A stretch of DNA of 64,000 nucleotides from an uncultured Dorea sp. (lineage in GTDB: Bacteria; Bacillota; Clostridia; Lachnospirales; Lachnospiraceae): positions 124,001 to 188,000 of the forward strand of contig CAJUFA010000002.1 in assembly GCA_910585725.1 (NCBI GenBank), given 5' to 3'. The translations under genes were made by a program, and so were the position numbers. Of this stretch, positions 45,784 to 55,096 are shown in pieces; position 1 is the first letter of the stretch; every line of letters begins with the position of its first letter. Under the pieces are notes generated by a model. That model ran no database searches. It saw only the letters and a list, made by a program, of their open reading frames with translations, and was not told the DNA's origin.

Positions 45784-46788
45784 CTATTTATAGAACTCCG
45801 GCTTCTCAACAGTTACCACTTTCTCAATATTACCTGTCTCCTGCGCCTTTACCAACGCATCAGCCGTAACCGCCGCCAGATATCCGTCCCATGTAGTTGG
45901 TCCTTCGATCACATTTTTCTCGGCGCAGTCTACCCAGTTCTGAATCTCTGCATCGTAAGCATCCTTGAATAGTACGAAGCAGTCTGTTGTAATCTCCGTA
46001 GAAGCGGCTGCATTCTTTCGGATGGACGGAGCCATCGGTGCTCCCATCTTAAGAGCGCCGTCTTCACACACAACTTCACAGTTGATATCATATCCGAATT
46101 TACAGTTTACAAAGCATTCTACATCTATGCAGATACCGCTCTTCGTACGCATCAGCATAATCTGCGGATCTTTCAATTCGGAATGTGAATACTTGGTAAC
46201 CTTCGGCATTATGACCTGCACGCTCTCATAGTCGTCGTCTACCAGCCAATGGCACAGATCTATCTCATGGATTACGGTATCATGTACGGCCATCGGTGTG
46301 TTGTAATTCGTTCCTACTTCCGGATTCCTGTGGGTACAGTGCATCATCAGAGGCTCGCCGTATTCACCTGTAGCGATCGCATCTTTGATCTGATTATAAC
46401 CCTTGTGATAACGACGCATGAATCCCAGTTGGATCAGATGTTTGCCGGACGCCGCTTCTGCATCCATAACCTTCTTACAGTCCTCCGCCGTTGTACAGAG
46501 CGGTTTCTCACAGAATACACGCTTACCGACCCTGATTGCCTCAAGAAGATCATCCACATGCGCGAATCCCGGTGAAACGATCAGAACCGCGTCCACATCC
46601 GGATCGTTGATCAGATCCTTTCCATTCGTATAAACCTTGACTCCTCCTGCAATCTCCGCAGCTTTCTTCGCACCCTCTTCGAATACGTCTGATACCGCTA
46701 CAACTTCTGCTCCCTGGGTTCTCTCCGTAATTCTCTTGATATGATCTCTTCCCATTCCGCCGCATCCGATAACTCCTACTCTTAACAT
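45784..46788 (-). CDS. Gfo/Idh/MocA-family dehydrogenase, inositol type
   Basis: A 334-residue NAD(P)-dependent dehydrogenase. Rossmann motif GCGGMGRDH (residues 8-16), the family's central EKPLCT (Lys catalytic helper), and HDTVIHEIDLCHWL with the catalytic His/Asp. First gene of the three-gene set whose promoter carries a perfect 18-bp palindrome. Similar to inositol 2-dehydrogenase but not the closest of the two in this window; scyllo-inositol or another polyol is possible. Confidence 0.84.
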   Translation of the reverse strand: MLRVGVIGCGGMGRDHIKRITERTQGAEVVAVSDVFEEGAKKAAEIAGGVKVYTNGKDLINDPDVDAVLIVSPGFAHVDDLLEAIRVGKRVFCEKPLCTTAEDCKKVMDAEAASGKHLIQLGFMRRYHKGYNQIKDAIATGEYGEPLMMHCTHRNPEVGTNYNTPMAVHDTVIHEIDLCHWLVDDDYESVQVIMPKVTKYSHSELKDPQIMLMRTKSGICIDVECFVNCKFGYDINCEVVCEDGALKMGAPMAPSIRKNAAASTEITTDCFVLFKDAYDAEIQNWVDCAEKNVIEGPTTWDGYLAAVTADALVKAQETGNIEKVVTVEKPEFYK

Positions 46789-46856
46789 TTCTTTCTCCGC
46801 CTTTCTTCCTTTTATGATCCTTATTTAGATTGATTTATTTGTTTCTTTATGTTGAC

Positions 46857-46885
46857 ATTATAGCACTGCGTTCACGTGAACGCAA
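46857..46885 (-). promoter_or_regulatory. Promoter with LacI-type operator for the polyol operon
   Basis: On the minus strand TTGCGT, 17 bp, TATAAT. The perfect 18-bp palindrome TGCGTTCACGTGAACGCA (46867-46884) covers most of the -35 box and spacer, so a bound repressor would exclude RNA polymerase. The LacI-family gene immediately upstream is the obvious candidate repressor. Confidence 0.78.
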
Positions 46886-46930
46886 TATGCATTATGCACA
46901 AATCTACTATAACAAATTTATCTATTATCA

Positions 46931-47959
46931 CTACACCAGATTATATCTGGTTTTAATCACAATCTCTGTATAGGCATATTCTCTCTCCGGCTCTTTTCCA
47001 TCAAATGTCTTCTCAAACAACATCATAATCGGCTCATATCCCTGCCGGTAACCGTCCTGCCCAATCAGAAAGCGAATCTTCCCTTCCTTAAGATACTGAA
47101 CATTCCGAGCCGTCAAGTCGTTGGAGATCACTTTCACCTTCTCCTCCATTCCAGATTCCTCCAACGCCTTACACGCCCCCTGCACACCGGACGCCGCAAG
47201 GTAGATACCTGACAGATCCTTATATTCTTTTAACACGTCATGCGTAATCATCTCCGCTTTACGATTATCATCAAAAGCGTACCGGACGTCCAACACCTGC
47301 ATATCTTCTCTCAGCTCAGCAAATTCTTTCAGGAACCCTTTGGTCCGGTTCTTATGACCGTAGGCCGTCGGATAACCTGATATCACAAGAACTTTCCCGC
47401 CTGCCGGAAGAATATCCGCCATCAGCCCGGCCGCCACCCGGCCGCTCTGATAAGTATCCTGACCGACAAAACAGAGCCTCTTTGAGTCTTCCATATCGGA
47501 GTTGAATGTGATAACCGGTATACCCGCGTCCGCCAACTCATCGATGGTCTCCTTAAGCTTTTCATCATCCATCGGAACGACGGCAATTCCATTACAGCCT
47601 TTCTCCTTCAATCCATGCATGGCCTCAACTGCCTTCTCCGCGTCAAAATCTTCTATCTTACGAATCAGGACATCCGCGCCCAGGCGTTCCACCTCCGCCT
47701 TTGCATCTTCCGCCCCCTCAATAACCTTCTCCATAAACGGTGTGTTCGATGCCTGAATAATAACTCCTATCGTGATCGATCTCTTTGACATCGCAAGCGC
47801 CCTGCCCGCCCGGTTCGGCTGATATCCCATCTCGTCCGCTATTCTCCGTATCCGATCCGCCACTTCCGGATTAATCCTTCCTCTGTTATTCATTGCCCTG
47901 TCTACCGTTCCTCTGGAGACTCCGGCCGCTTCTGCTATCTGTTGTAAGGTTACAGCCAT
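46931..47959 (-). CDS. LacI-family transcriptional repressor
   Basis: A 342-residue regulator. The N-terminal helix-turn-helix reads TLQQIAEAAGVSRGTVDRAM, followed by the hinge helix (AGRALAMSKRS). The rest is a periplasmic-binding-protein-like sugar sensor (GVIIQASNTPFMEKVIEG, GRVAAGLMADILPAGGKV). GGGAGG precedes the ATG. It lies directly upstream of the dehydrogenase-isomerase set with the CACGTG-centred palindrome between, and probably responds to inositol or a related polyol. Confidence 0.88.
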   Translation of the reverse strand: MAVTLQQIAEAAGVSRGTVDRAMNNRGRINPEVADRIRRIADEMGYQPNRAGRALAMSKRSITIGVIIQASNTPFMEKVIEGAEDAKAEVERLGADVLIRKIEDFDAEKAVEAMHGLKEKGCNGIAVVPMDDEKLKETIDELADAGIPVITFNSDMEDSKRLCFVGQDTYQSGRVAAGLMADILPAGGKVLVISGYPTAYGHKNRTKGFLKEFAELREDMQVLDVRYAFDDNRKAEMITHDVLKEYKDLSGIYLAASGVQGACKALEESGMEEKVKVISNDLTARNVQYLKEGKIRFLIGQDGYRQGYEPIMMLFEKTFDGKEPEREYAYTEIVIKTRYNLV

Positions 47960-48025
47960 CTCATTTCCTCCCTGTTACAAAAATATATAAACAGACTATC
48001 CTTCATAGACCTTTCCGCCTCTTAA

Positions 48026-49600
48026 TCAAAATTCCCTGGAAACACTTTCCAAAAGCTCCCATGCAGCATCCCGCTCCCTTTTTTGTTCCGGGTTAAGATT
48101 GTCATAAGGACACAACATAGGATGCTGCCTTATTGCATCGTCCCGGAATTCCCCATATCTCCAATTATAAAATGAATAGAACCGAAGCCATCGCAGGTGA
48201 TCAAGTTTTCGATACATATCTTTCACTGCTTCGTCATTTTTCGTCTCGCAGTATTTTTGATATGCCTTTTTTATTGCGTCGCCAGAGATATCTGTAATTG
48301 TTTCGTCCTTCAAAAGGATTCGGATCTTCATCAGAAGATGATCCGCCGCGGCAATCTTGGACTCCCGGTGAAAATCATCAAGTTCCTCCCAGCTGCGTGT
48401 AGGATAGGAGACTGACTTTCGAAATATATCATTGATGATAATAGCCGCTTTATTTAACGAAGTCCGCATAATCTGATTCGGGGTATATATATCTTCATTT
48501 GTCCCGAAATAAGATACCCCCGGCGCTTTACGATTACTGTGCAGATCAATATGTCCGTGGATTCTGTAGTATTTATTCAGCCGCCAGAATATATTCCATC
48601 CTTTCTGCTCGTCATCTGTACAGATAATGATTCTGTCGGCCTTTTCAAGAACTTCTCTGCGTGTTTCCCAGAATTCATCATAGAAAATCAAAGAATCCAT
48701 TGTCTCTGATTCTTTTCCAAGAGAAAACACTTCGTTCAGGCGAATATGCATCGCGAGAAATTCCCTTGCGTCTCCGAAAATATGATAAGCCACATGCTGG
48801 TCTACAGATATGATATTGGTCAATATCGCTCTTTCGAGAATGCATCGTCCATAATTCCCAAATCCAATGATCACAATCGTACTTTCATGACTGCACAATG
48901 GTCTCGTACGCCAATATTGTCTGGCACAACAGTCATAGCTATGGAAAAAATTAATATTTCCAGACAAACGATCCTGCCCATTCGTCGTTCTCGCGTAGAC
49001 GTCCACCGGTAATTTATGCAAGTCAACCGCACGGATGTTAACACCTATATCATTTTCCTTCATAAGAAATATCTTGCATCTTGCGCCGACATTTTTCTTA
49101 TGAGCTACAATCCGGGCCGGAGACGCGCTGATAAACGTACAGGGATAGTCGGGATATTCCATCTGATCATCCCTCTTTTCACCATAGATGATCACCGAGT
49201 TTGGATCTTCTTTATATATATTCGCAGCCAGGGTATTCGCTTCCGCGCCATAATCAGCAAAATAGTACCAATTCTTCTTCCTCTGAAAGCCAAGCATCAG
49301 AAGCGGAAATCCTTCACTGGTAACGAAGGATATGACAGCTCCGAACAATGTCACTATCAATCCGGCAGACAAGAAGAGAAAAACAACTCCCACCACATGG
49401 CCCAGCGGCGTTACCGGCGTAAGATCCCCATAACCGACTGTAGTCAATGTAACCAGAGAATACCAGACTGCGTCGCCGAACGTACGGATGCTTGCGTTGC
49501 TGTCGGTATGTTCGGCAACATACAGGATTGTAAGTAACCCGATATAAACAACCACTAAAGCCGCAGTTACATACTGATAAATTCTATTCCTTCTCTTCAT
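48026..49600 (-). CDS. Two-helix potassium channel with cytoplasmic Rossmann/RCK-like domain
   Basis: A 524-residue protein. Transmembrane helix 1 (about 10-28), the pore loop with selectivity filter TTVGYGD (residues 53-59) and helix 2 (about 65-92) make a Kir/KcsA-like channel. The large cytoplasmic part contains a Rossmann-like start (TIVIIGFGNYGRCILERAI) that resembles RCK/TrkA-N domains, and then a long helical C-terminus with many aromatic residues of unknown role. It lies inside the inositol gene region but is unrelated to it; probably monocistronic. Confidence 0.83.
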   Translation of the reverse strand: MKRRNRIYQYVTAALVVVYIGLLTILYVAEHTDSNASIRTFGDAVWYSLVTLTTVGYGDLTPVTPLGHVVGVVFLFLSAGLIVTLFGAVISFVTSEGFPLLMLGFQRKKNWYYFADYGAEANTLAANIYKEDPNSVIIYGEKRDDQMEYPDYPCTFISASPARIVAHKKNVGARCKIFLMKENDIGVNIRAVDLHKLPVDVYARTTNGQDRLSGNINFFHSYDCCARQYWRTRPLCSHESTIVIIGFGNYGRCILERAILTNIISVDQHVAYHIFGDAREFLAMHIRLNEVFSLGKESETMDSLIFYDEFWETRREVLEKADRIIICTDDEQKGWNIFWRLNKYYRIHGHIDLHSNRKAPGVSYFGTNEDIYTPNQIMRTSLNKAAIIINDIFRKSVSYPTRSWEELDDFHRESKIAAADHLLMKIRILLKDETITDISGDAIKKAYQKYCETKNDEAVKDMYRKLDHLRWLRFYSFYNWRYGEFRDDAIRQHPMLCPYDNLNPEQKRERDAAWELLESVSREF

Positions 49601-49682
49601 AGGACGCAGTCTCCTTCTCTATTTCGTTGTATTCCCATTATAGCATAAACTAATTAAACCGTCAGAAAAACTTCTATATCAC

Positions 49683-49736
49683 AAAAAATCCCCACAGGAA
49701 TCAAGCATACTCTCTTGATTCCTGCAGGGATTTTTT
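49683..49736. terminator. Strong bidirectional terminator after iolG
   Basis: AAAAAATCCC...CAGGAATCAAG and CTTGATTCCTG...GGGATTTTTT make a 23-pair stem with two mismatches and an eight-base loop. T-runs follow on both strands. It ends the iolE-iolG transcript, 27 bp after the iolG stop. Confidence 0.85.
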
Positions 49737-49762
49737 ATAACGTCGGGAACAAAGGTCTTTAT

Positions 49763-50776
49763 CTAAGCTTCGATCTCAGCGATCTTCACCGGACGATGTT
49801 CCTCCAATGATTTCTTAGCAGCCAATCCCATCAATACCGGCTGCAGACCATCTTCAACTCCAAGAGGAGTCTCCCCGTCGTTCTCAATCGCCTCGATAAA
49901 GCACTTGATCTCTTTCGCATATGCGTCCATATAACGTTCCAGGAAGAAATGCAGCGGCTTCTCGCCGGTTACGCCGTCTACGCTGCTGATTACCGCGGCG
50001 CTCGCCGTATCGTTGCCGGTTGCAACCATCCCCTTAGAACCGAATACTTCTGCCCTCTGATCATATCCATATACAGCTTGTCTGGAATTATCAATTACCG
50101 CGATCGCGCCATTCTCCATCTTAAGAGTGATCACTGCGGTATCCACGTCTCCGGCCTCGCCAATCGCCGGGTCAACCAAAACGGCAGCCTCCACATACAC
50201 CTCTGTAGCGTTGCATCCTGCAAGGAAACGTACCATATCAAAATCATGAATCGTCATATCCAGGAACATTCCGCCGGATACTTTCACATAATCCGCACTC
50301 GGCGGCTCCGGATCTCTGGATGTAATCTTAATGATGTGCGTATCCCCAATCTTACCTGCAGCTACGGCATCCCTTACCGCCTCAAAGTTGTGGTCAAATC
50401 TGCGGTTGAAGCCCACCTGGTATTTCACCGGATTCTTCTTAAGCGCATCAATAACCTCATTGATCTTCTCTACATCATGATCTATCGGCTTCTCACAGAA
50501 TACATGCTTCCCGGCCTGGATCGCCTCTACGGAGATCGGAGAATGTGTGTCTGTAGAAGAACAGATCAACACTGCGTTGATCTCCGGGTCTGCAAGAACC
50601 TCTTTGTAATCCTTCGTCGTATTCTCCACACCCATCTTCTTCGCCCAGGCGGCCGTCTCGTCATTCATAAACGGATCTGCAAGGGTCTTGATCTTCGCAT
50701 TTCCTACCTTTGTGCATATGCTCTCTACATGCACTCTTCCGATTCTTCCTGCCCCGATAATACCTACTGTAACCAT
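49763..50776 (-). CDS. iolG: Inositol 2-dehydrogenase
   Basis: A 337-residue Gfo/Idh/MocA dehydrogenase converting myo-inositol to scyllo-inosose with NAD+. Motifs: GAGRIGRVH (residues 8-16), EKPIDHD with the catalytic lysine, GFNRRFDHNF, and SGGMFLDMTIHDFDMVRFLAG with the catalytic Asp and His. These are the phrases of IolG proteins. Length is typical. AAAGGAG precedes the ATG. Follows the iolE-like gene by about 130 bp on the same strand and ends at a strong terminator. Confidence 0.88.
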   Translation of the reverse strand: MVTVGIIGAGRIGRVHVESICTKVGNAKIKTLADPFMNDETAAWAKKMGVENTTKDYKEVLADPEINAVLICSSTDTHSPISVEAIQAGKHVFCEKPIDHDVEKINEVIDALKKNPVKYQVGFNRRFDHNFEAVRDAVAAGKIGDTHIIKITSRDPEPPSADYVKVSGGMFLDMTIHDFDMVRFLAGCNATEVYVEAAVLVDPAIGEAGDVDTAVITLKMENGAIAVIDNSRQAVYGYDQRAEVFGSKGMVATGNDTASAAVISSVDGVTGEKPLHFFLERYMDAYAKEIKCFIEAIENDGETPLGVEDGLQPVLMGLAAKKSLEEHRPVKIAEIEA

Positions 50777-50904
50777 AACTTTTCAATCTCCTTTCTGAAT
50801 TATGCAGCTTTTCCGCTACATCCGTCCCGTGTTTCTCATAACTTGTATTTCCTATTACTCAGTACCGCTCATTTACCGGTCAAAGTCAAAACTTCACGCC
50901 AAAT

Positions 50905-51807
50905 TTACAGTCCCGTCTTCTCAGCGATAAACTTTCTTGCCTTGATTGCATACTCCAACGGATTCGCCTTCGCCGGATCCTGTTCTGCCTCTACCAACAT
51001 ATATCCTTCATAACCATGATCTTCAAGTACCTTGAAAATAGGATCGAAATCAATGCATCCGTCTCCCGGCACTGTAAAGGCTCCCATTCTCACTCCGTCA
51101 AGAAAACTTAGGTTCTCTGCCTTCACCCTTTCTACAATCTCCGAACGGATATCTTTCAGATGCACATGTTTAATCCTGTCCACATATTTTGTCACCATCT
51201 CAAGCGGATCTGCTCCGCAATATGTAAAATGCCCCGTATCAAACAACAAACTTACATACTCCGGATCCGTATTCGCCATCATGCGCTCCACCTCGTCCGG
51301 ATCCTGTACCACGGTTCCCATGTGATGATGAAAGGTAAGAGAAATCCCATACTCTTCCTTCGCAATCTTTCCTAACCGGTTCATACCCTCGCAGAAAGTA
51401 TTCCACTCCTCGTCATTCATCACGTACTTATGTCCGAAGATCGGCGTGTCCTGCTGTCCCTGTACACTGTGGCTCTGCTCGGAAGCGCCGATGATCTTCG
51501 CGCCCATGGCTTTCAGGAAAGTAAGCTGCGCCCGAAACTCCTTTTCCACCTCTTCAAAAGGTTTAGTAATCAAGAAGGACGAGAACCACTGGTTACAGAT
51601 CTCTATTCCCCGAAGTTCCAACGCTTTTTTAAGCGTTTCCGGATCTTTAGGGTACTTGTTGCCCACCTCTGATCCGGTGAATCCGGCTAACGCCATCTCA
51701 CTGACGCACTGTTCAAACGTGTTCTCCCCTCCCAGATCCGGCAGATCATCGTTCGTCCAGGCGATAGGCGCAATTCCAAGCTTTACTTTCTCCTTATCAA
51801 ACATCAT
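50905..51807 (-). CDS. iolE: Myo-inosose-2 dehydratase (IolE-like)
   Basis: A 301-residue TIM-barrel dehydratase of inositol catabolism. The start is the ATGATG pair at 51807/51804 with AAAGGAG upstream. The family opening KVKLGIAPIAWTNDDLPDLG is nearly diagnostic for IolE. Later elements are ISLTFHHHMGTVV with metal-ligand residues, SLLFDTGHFTYCGADP, and VHLKDIR. It removes water from scyllo-inosose to give the diketone used by the downstream pathway; the remaining iol genes are not in this window. Divergent from an AraC-type regulator. Confidence 0.88.
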   Translation of the reverse strand: MMFDKEKVKLGIAPIAWTNDDLPDLGGENTFEQCVSEMALAGFTGSEVGNKYPKDPETLKKALELRGIEICNQWFSSFLITKPFEEVEKEFRAQLTFLKAMGAKIIGASEQSHSVQGQQDTPIFGHKYVMNDEEWNTFCEGMNRLGKIAKEEYGISLTFHHHMGTVVQDPDEVERMMANTDPEYVSLLFDTGHFTYCGADPLEMVTKYVDRIKHVHLKDIRSEIVERVKAENLSFLDGVRMGAFTVPGDGCIDFDPIFKVLEDHGYEGYMLVEAEQDPAKANPLEYAIKARKFIAEKTGL

Positions 51808-51903
51808 AGATTCTCCTTTCATAATTTGAGCTTATTTTTTATCTTAAAGAGAATATAACATATTCATCTCTCAAATAAAACAAAAAACAAAACATTTCCC
51901 ATA

Positions 51904-51932
51904 TTGCCTGTATTTCTTTTTTTTGCTATAGT
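51904..51932 (+). promoter_or_regulatory. Promoter for the AraC-family gene
   Basis: TTGCCT, 17 bp, TATAGT. Predicted start about 51940, giving a short leader with AAAGGAGGT before the GTG start at 51969. Confidence 0.6.
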
Positions 51933-51968
51933 AACACTAACGAAGCAGCTTAAAGGAGGTTAAGACCT

Positions 51969-52859
51969 GTGCAGTCCATTAAGATCCTGACCGATCAGAA
52001 TCAAAGAGAATTATCCGAACATGGAACGACGCAATTTCCGCTGTCCGTTACTCACGATCATCTGAACGATTATTTCGAACGTTATGTATGCTGTCATTGG
52101 CATGACGAATTGGAGATCCCGGTCATTATCCACGGAAAGATCCGCTACCAGGTGAAGTACCATTCCTTCGACCTGAATCCCGGAGACGGTATCGTAATCA
52201 ACTCACGGGTCCCACATACGATCACTCCCCTCGGAAACGACGAGCCGGTCATACTGACGACTATATTTTCTCCCTCCCTGCTGTATGGGACGCCTGCAAG
52301 CACAATCTATCAGAATCTTCTGAATCCGTACATGAATACGCCGGAACTTGCAGGGATACTGCTTCATGAACATGATGTGGAGACGATGAAGCAGATCGAC
52401 TTATTATATCAAGAATCTTCCTTTGGAGTTGAACTTAAGATCAAAGGCATTTTATGCAATATGTTCTTTGATCTTCTTTCCAGACGCAGGAATATGCTGT
52501 CGCCGGTAAAAGTCTCAAATGAAGAATCTCTGTCCAGGCTGAAGATACTGCTTGATTCAATTCATGAAAATTATACCGAACAGCTATCCCTCACAGAATT
52601 AGCTTCCAAGATATCCATTTCCAAGGAAGGATGCTGCAGGTTCTTTAAAAACATGACAGGAAAGACTATTTCGCAATATCTGGAAGAATACAGGGTGTCA
52701 CAGGGTATCTTACTCCTCCAGGATGATCAGTATTCTGTCATGCAGGTCTCATATCTGGTCGGTTTCGGGAATCCGGGACGATTCTCCGCTGCATTTGCCA
52801 GGCGGATGAACTGCACCCCCAGCCAGTATCGTAAGAAGATACTTTCAGACAGACGTTAA
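51969..52859 (+). CDS. AraC-family transcriptional regulator
   Basis: A 296-residue regulator starting with GTG behind AAAGGAGG. The N-terminal cupin senses a ligand (HWHDELEIPVIIHGKIRY, GDGIVINSRVPHTI). The C-terminal AraC domain has two helix-turn-helix motifs (LTELASKISISKEGCCRFFK and VMQVSYLVGFGNPGRFSAAF). Divergent from iolE, so it probably activates the iolE-iolG unit in response to an inositol-related sugar. Confidence 0.87.
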   Translation: MQSIKILTDQNQRELSEHGTTQFPLSVTHDHLNDYFERYVCCHWHDELEIPVIIHGKIRYQVKYHSFDLNPGDGIVINSRVPHTITPLGNDEPVILTTIFSPSLLYGTPASTIYQNLLNPYMNTPELAGILLHEHDVETMKQIDLLYQESSFGVELKIKGILCNMFFDLLSRRRNMLSPVKVSNEESLSRLKILLDSIHENYTEQLSLTELASKISISKEGCCRFFKNMTGKTISQYLEEYRVSQGILLLQDDQYSVMQVSYLVGFGNPGRFSAAFARRMNCTPSQYRKKILSDRR

Positions 52860-52870
52860 CTCTTTATTTC

Positions 52871-53599
52871 TTATAAATATATACTCATTTTGCGCGGCCT
52901 TGAAACTCGATTCCCTTTATGCTCTCCATTCAAAAACGGCTGCGCAAGAGTCTGATTAAAGAATTCTATCAGGCTTCCCATGAAGAAAGCCGTAACCATG
53001 GTTCCTATTCCCGCTATCGCAGTAAGGCTGGTCAAAGATCCTCCTGACACCACATACAAAGTACATCCTAAACTTACACAGATCAAGTCTGTGCCAAGGC
53101 GCGCATATCTGAACTGACCTACATGCCACTTATTCGCCAGGATCAGCGCAACAGCGTCATAAGGAGATACTCCCATATCCGCGGTAAAGTAAAATGACGA
53201 ACTGATACATATAATACCGATTCCAATCAGAAAAGCCAGAAAACGAACCTCGAAAGCCGGCGCCGGGAACAACCCCTGCAGCAAATCTGTCGAAAAATCA
53301 ATCACATATCCCAGCAGGGAAAGATTGAAGATCGTCCCGATCCCAATATAATGGCGGTCGAAAACCAGCATGAACATCAGCAGGCAGACGCTCACAAGTA
53401 TATGAAGGGTTCCGAAGGAAAACGGAATGATTGCGGAAAGTCCCGCCATAAACGACTGGAACGGATCCACACCAAAAGCCGAAAGCTTGAGAAAGCCTAC
53501 GCCTACCCCGCATAATAGTATTCCTCCGATCGTCATGACAATCCTTTTATAAAAATGATTCTTATTCTTCAAATCTCTTAATTCTCTGAGTGACTTCAT
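52871..53599 (-). CDS. YczE/YitT-like membrane protein
   Basis: A 242-residue integral membrane protein with about five to six hydrophobic segments. GVGVGFLKLSAFGVDPFQSF and TADMGVSPYDAVALILAN are two internal-repeat phrases of the YczE/YyaS family. AGGAGG precedes the ATG. Role unknown; such proteins are often called uncharacterised transporters. Convergent with the AraC gene (11-bp gap). Confidence 0.78.
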   Translation of the reverse strand: MKSLRELRDLKNKNHFYKRIVMTIGGILLCGVGVGFLKLSAFGVDPFQSFMAGLSAIIPFSFGTLHILVSVCLLMFMLVFDRHYIGIGTIFNLSLLGYVIDFSTDLLQGLFPAPAFEVRFLAFLIGIGIICISSSFYFTADMGVSPYDAVALILANKWHVGQFRYARLGTDLICVSLGCTLYVVSGGSLTSLTAIAGIGTMVTAFFMGSLIEFFNQTLAQPFLNGEHKGNRVSRPRKMSIYL

Positions 53600-53637
53600 T
53601 GTTATGCCTCCTGTATCTGTAACGTGTAATCAGTATA

Positions 53638-53671
53638 AAAAATCTGACTTACAAATGAAAGTCAGATTTTG
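53638..53671 (-). terminator. Hairpin upstream of YczE-like gene
   Basis: AAATCTGACTT and AAGTCAGATTT make an 11-pair stem with an eight-base loop. On the minus strand TTTTTATACTG follows. It would stop readthrough from the recombinase gene before the YczE-like gene. Confidence 0.7.
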
Positions 53672-53769
53672 AGAAATTATATACAGATATTGACATGAAG
53701 CCGAGTGCATAGTCTTTTTATCACATTTGAAGGAAAAGCTGTTCTGATTGGTTAAGACTGACTGTAATA

Positions 53770-53810
53770 AAAGAGGACGCCGAAATTCTCCATCATCAGG
53801 CATCCTCTTT
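53770..53810 (-). terminator. Terminator of the recombinase gene
   Basis: AAAGAGGACGCC and GGCATCCTCTTT form a 12-pair stem, perfect on the minus strand if one G-U pair is allowed. TTTTATTACAG follows on the minus strand. It lies 18 bp past the recombinase stop. Confidence 0.72.
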
Positions 53811-53828
53811 ATTATTCAAAATCCTAAC

Positions 53829-54455
53829 TTATTCTAACAGCATACGTCCGCATTCTCCTACAGACACAATCTCTTTTGCCCTTCCATAGAATGTCGACAG
53901 CGGCATGCTTAAGAGCCGCGCCGCCTCTTTTCCCGGAATCTCTCCGCTTCTCCACTGGTAACAGATCTGTTCAAAATTATCCGGCAGATCCCGCTTCGGT
54001 CTTCCAAACTGTACGCCCCGCATCTTCGCTGCCTCTATGCCCTCCTTCTGTCTCTCCCTGATATTCTTCCGCTCATTCTCAGCCACAAACGACAAGATCT
54101 GCAGGACGACGTCACTTAAGAAAGTCCCCATCAGGTCTTTCCCTCTCCTGGTATCCAGAAGCTCCATATCCAGCACTACGATGTCTACTCTCTTCTCCTT
54201 CGTCAGGAATCTCCACTGCTCCAATATCTCTTCATAATTTCTTCCCAGACGGTCGATGCTCTTGACAAAGATTACATCATCTTCCTGCAGCCTCCTGATC
54301 ATCCGGTGATACATCGGACGTTCGAAGTCCTTGCCGGACTGTTTATCCATATAAATATTCTCTCTCGGCACCGCAATATCGTACAGCGCCCTCATCTGCC
54401 GGGCTTCATTCTGCTCCCTGGTACTTACACGTACATAACCGTACATCATCTTCAT
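53829..54455 (-). CDS. Serine recombinase (resolvase/invertase family)
   Basis: A 208-residue small serine recombinase. The N-terminal catalytic domain has YGYVRVSTREQNEARQ (nucleophile Ser), FVKSIDRLGRNYEEI and AENERKNIRERQKEGI. The C-terminal helix-turn-helix is degenerate (KEAARLLSMPLSTFYGRAKE). This size is that of resolvases and DNA invertases, not large integrases. No inverted or res-type repeats were identified next to it. It could be a transposon remnant or an active inverting enzyme acting elsewhere; no neighbour decides this. Confidence 0.85.
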   Translation of the reverse strand: MKMMYGYVRVSTREQNEARQMRALYDIAVPRENIYMDKQSGKDFERPMYHRMIRRLQEDDVIFVKSIDRLGRNYEEILEQWRFLTKEKRVDIVVLDMELLDTRRGKDLMGTFLSDVVLQILSFVAENERKNIRERQKEGIEAAKMRGVQFGRPKRDLPDNFEQICYQWRSGEIPGKEAARLLSMPLSTFYGRAKEIVSVGECGRMLLE

Positions 54456-54592
54456 TTCGACCTCTCTTTCTCTTCTGTAAATAATAGTGAGCGTTTCGTT
54501 CCGCCACTTTATTTTAATATGAACTGATTTGAATAAGTCGAAATAAATAAAATGAATTTAAGTTATATCAGCAATATGAATATCATAATACA

Positions 54593-55096
54593 TCAGTACT
54601 TCCGGAGAGTATCCTGAGAATCATCCGTGGTCTTCTCAATCCTCTTAATCACTGCATAATAACCATCCTCACCATCCGTCTTCACCTTCACACGGTCGCC
54701 CACCTTGTGGCCCCGGATCGCCTTCCCAAGCGGTGACTCTATACTGATCAGCCCCTGCAGGGAATTCCCCCTTACACTGGTAACCAGGCGGTAAGTTTCT
54801 GTCTCGTCGTCTTCTTCAAAATAAACGTCTACCGTATTATTGATTCCTACCTCGTCGTCCTTCGATACGTCTGATACGATTCTTGCATTCTTAAGCATCT
54901 TCTCCAGATAACGAATCCGGCTTTCATTGCGGTTCTTGTCCTGCTTCGCCGCCTTATATTCGAAGTTCTCACTCAAATCGCCCTGCGCGCGGGCTTCTTT
55001 GACTGCTTCCAGTTCCTTCTTCCGTACTACCAGTTTCCTGTATTCAATCTCTTCCTTTATCTTCTGCACATCACTCTTCGTCAACTGCTCTCTCAT
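54593..55096 (-). CDS. greA: GreA/GreB-type transcription elongation factor
   Basis: A 167-residue factor that stimulates transcript cleavage in backtracked RNA polymerase. The ATG at 55096 is preferred since MREQLTKSDVQKIKEEIEYR is the usual GreA opening; a frame from 55156 adds 20 residues. An N-terminal coiled coil carries the acidic tip in ARAQGDLSENFEYKAAKQ. The C-terminal FKBP-like domain has YRLVTS and ISIESPLGKAIRGHKVGD. It is shorter and less conserved than housekeeping GreA, so it may be a paralogue. Confidence 0.83.
   Translation of the reverse strand: MREQLTKSDVQKIKEEIEYRKLVVRKKELEAVKEARAQGDLSENFEYKAAKQDKNRNESRIRYLEKMLKNARIVSDVSKDDEVGINNTVDVYFEEDDETETYRLVTSVRGNSLQGLISIESPLGKAIRGHKVGDRVKVKTDGEDGYYAVIKRIEKTTDDSQDTLRKY

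Noticed and set aside
49016..49537. 173-codon plus-strand open frame within the potassium channel gene
   Set aside because: It lies wholly inside the well-supported channel gene on the other strand, shows no domain, and has a shadow-frame composition.
53829..54455. Serine recombinase as a phase-variation invertase for a neighbouring promoter
   Set aside because: No pair of inverted repeats flanking a promoter was found beside it, and its C-terminal domain does not decide between resolvase and invertase.
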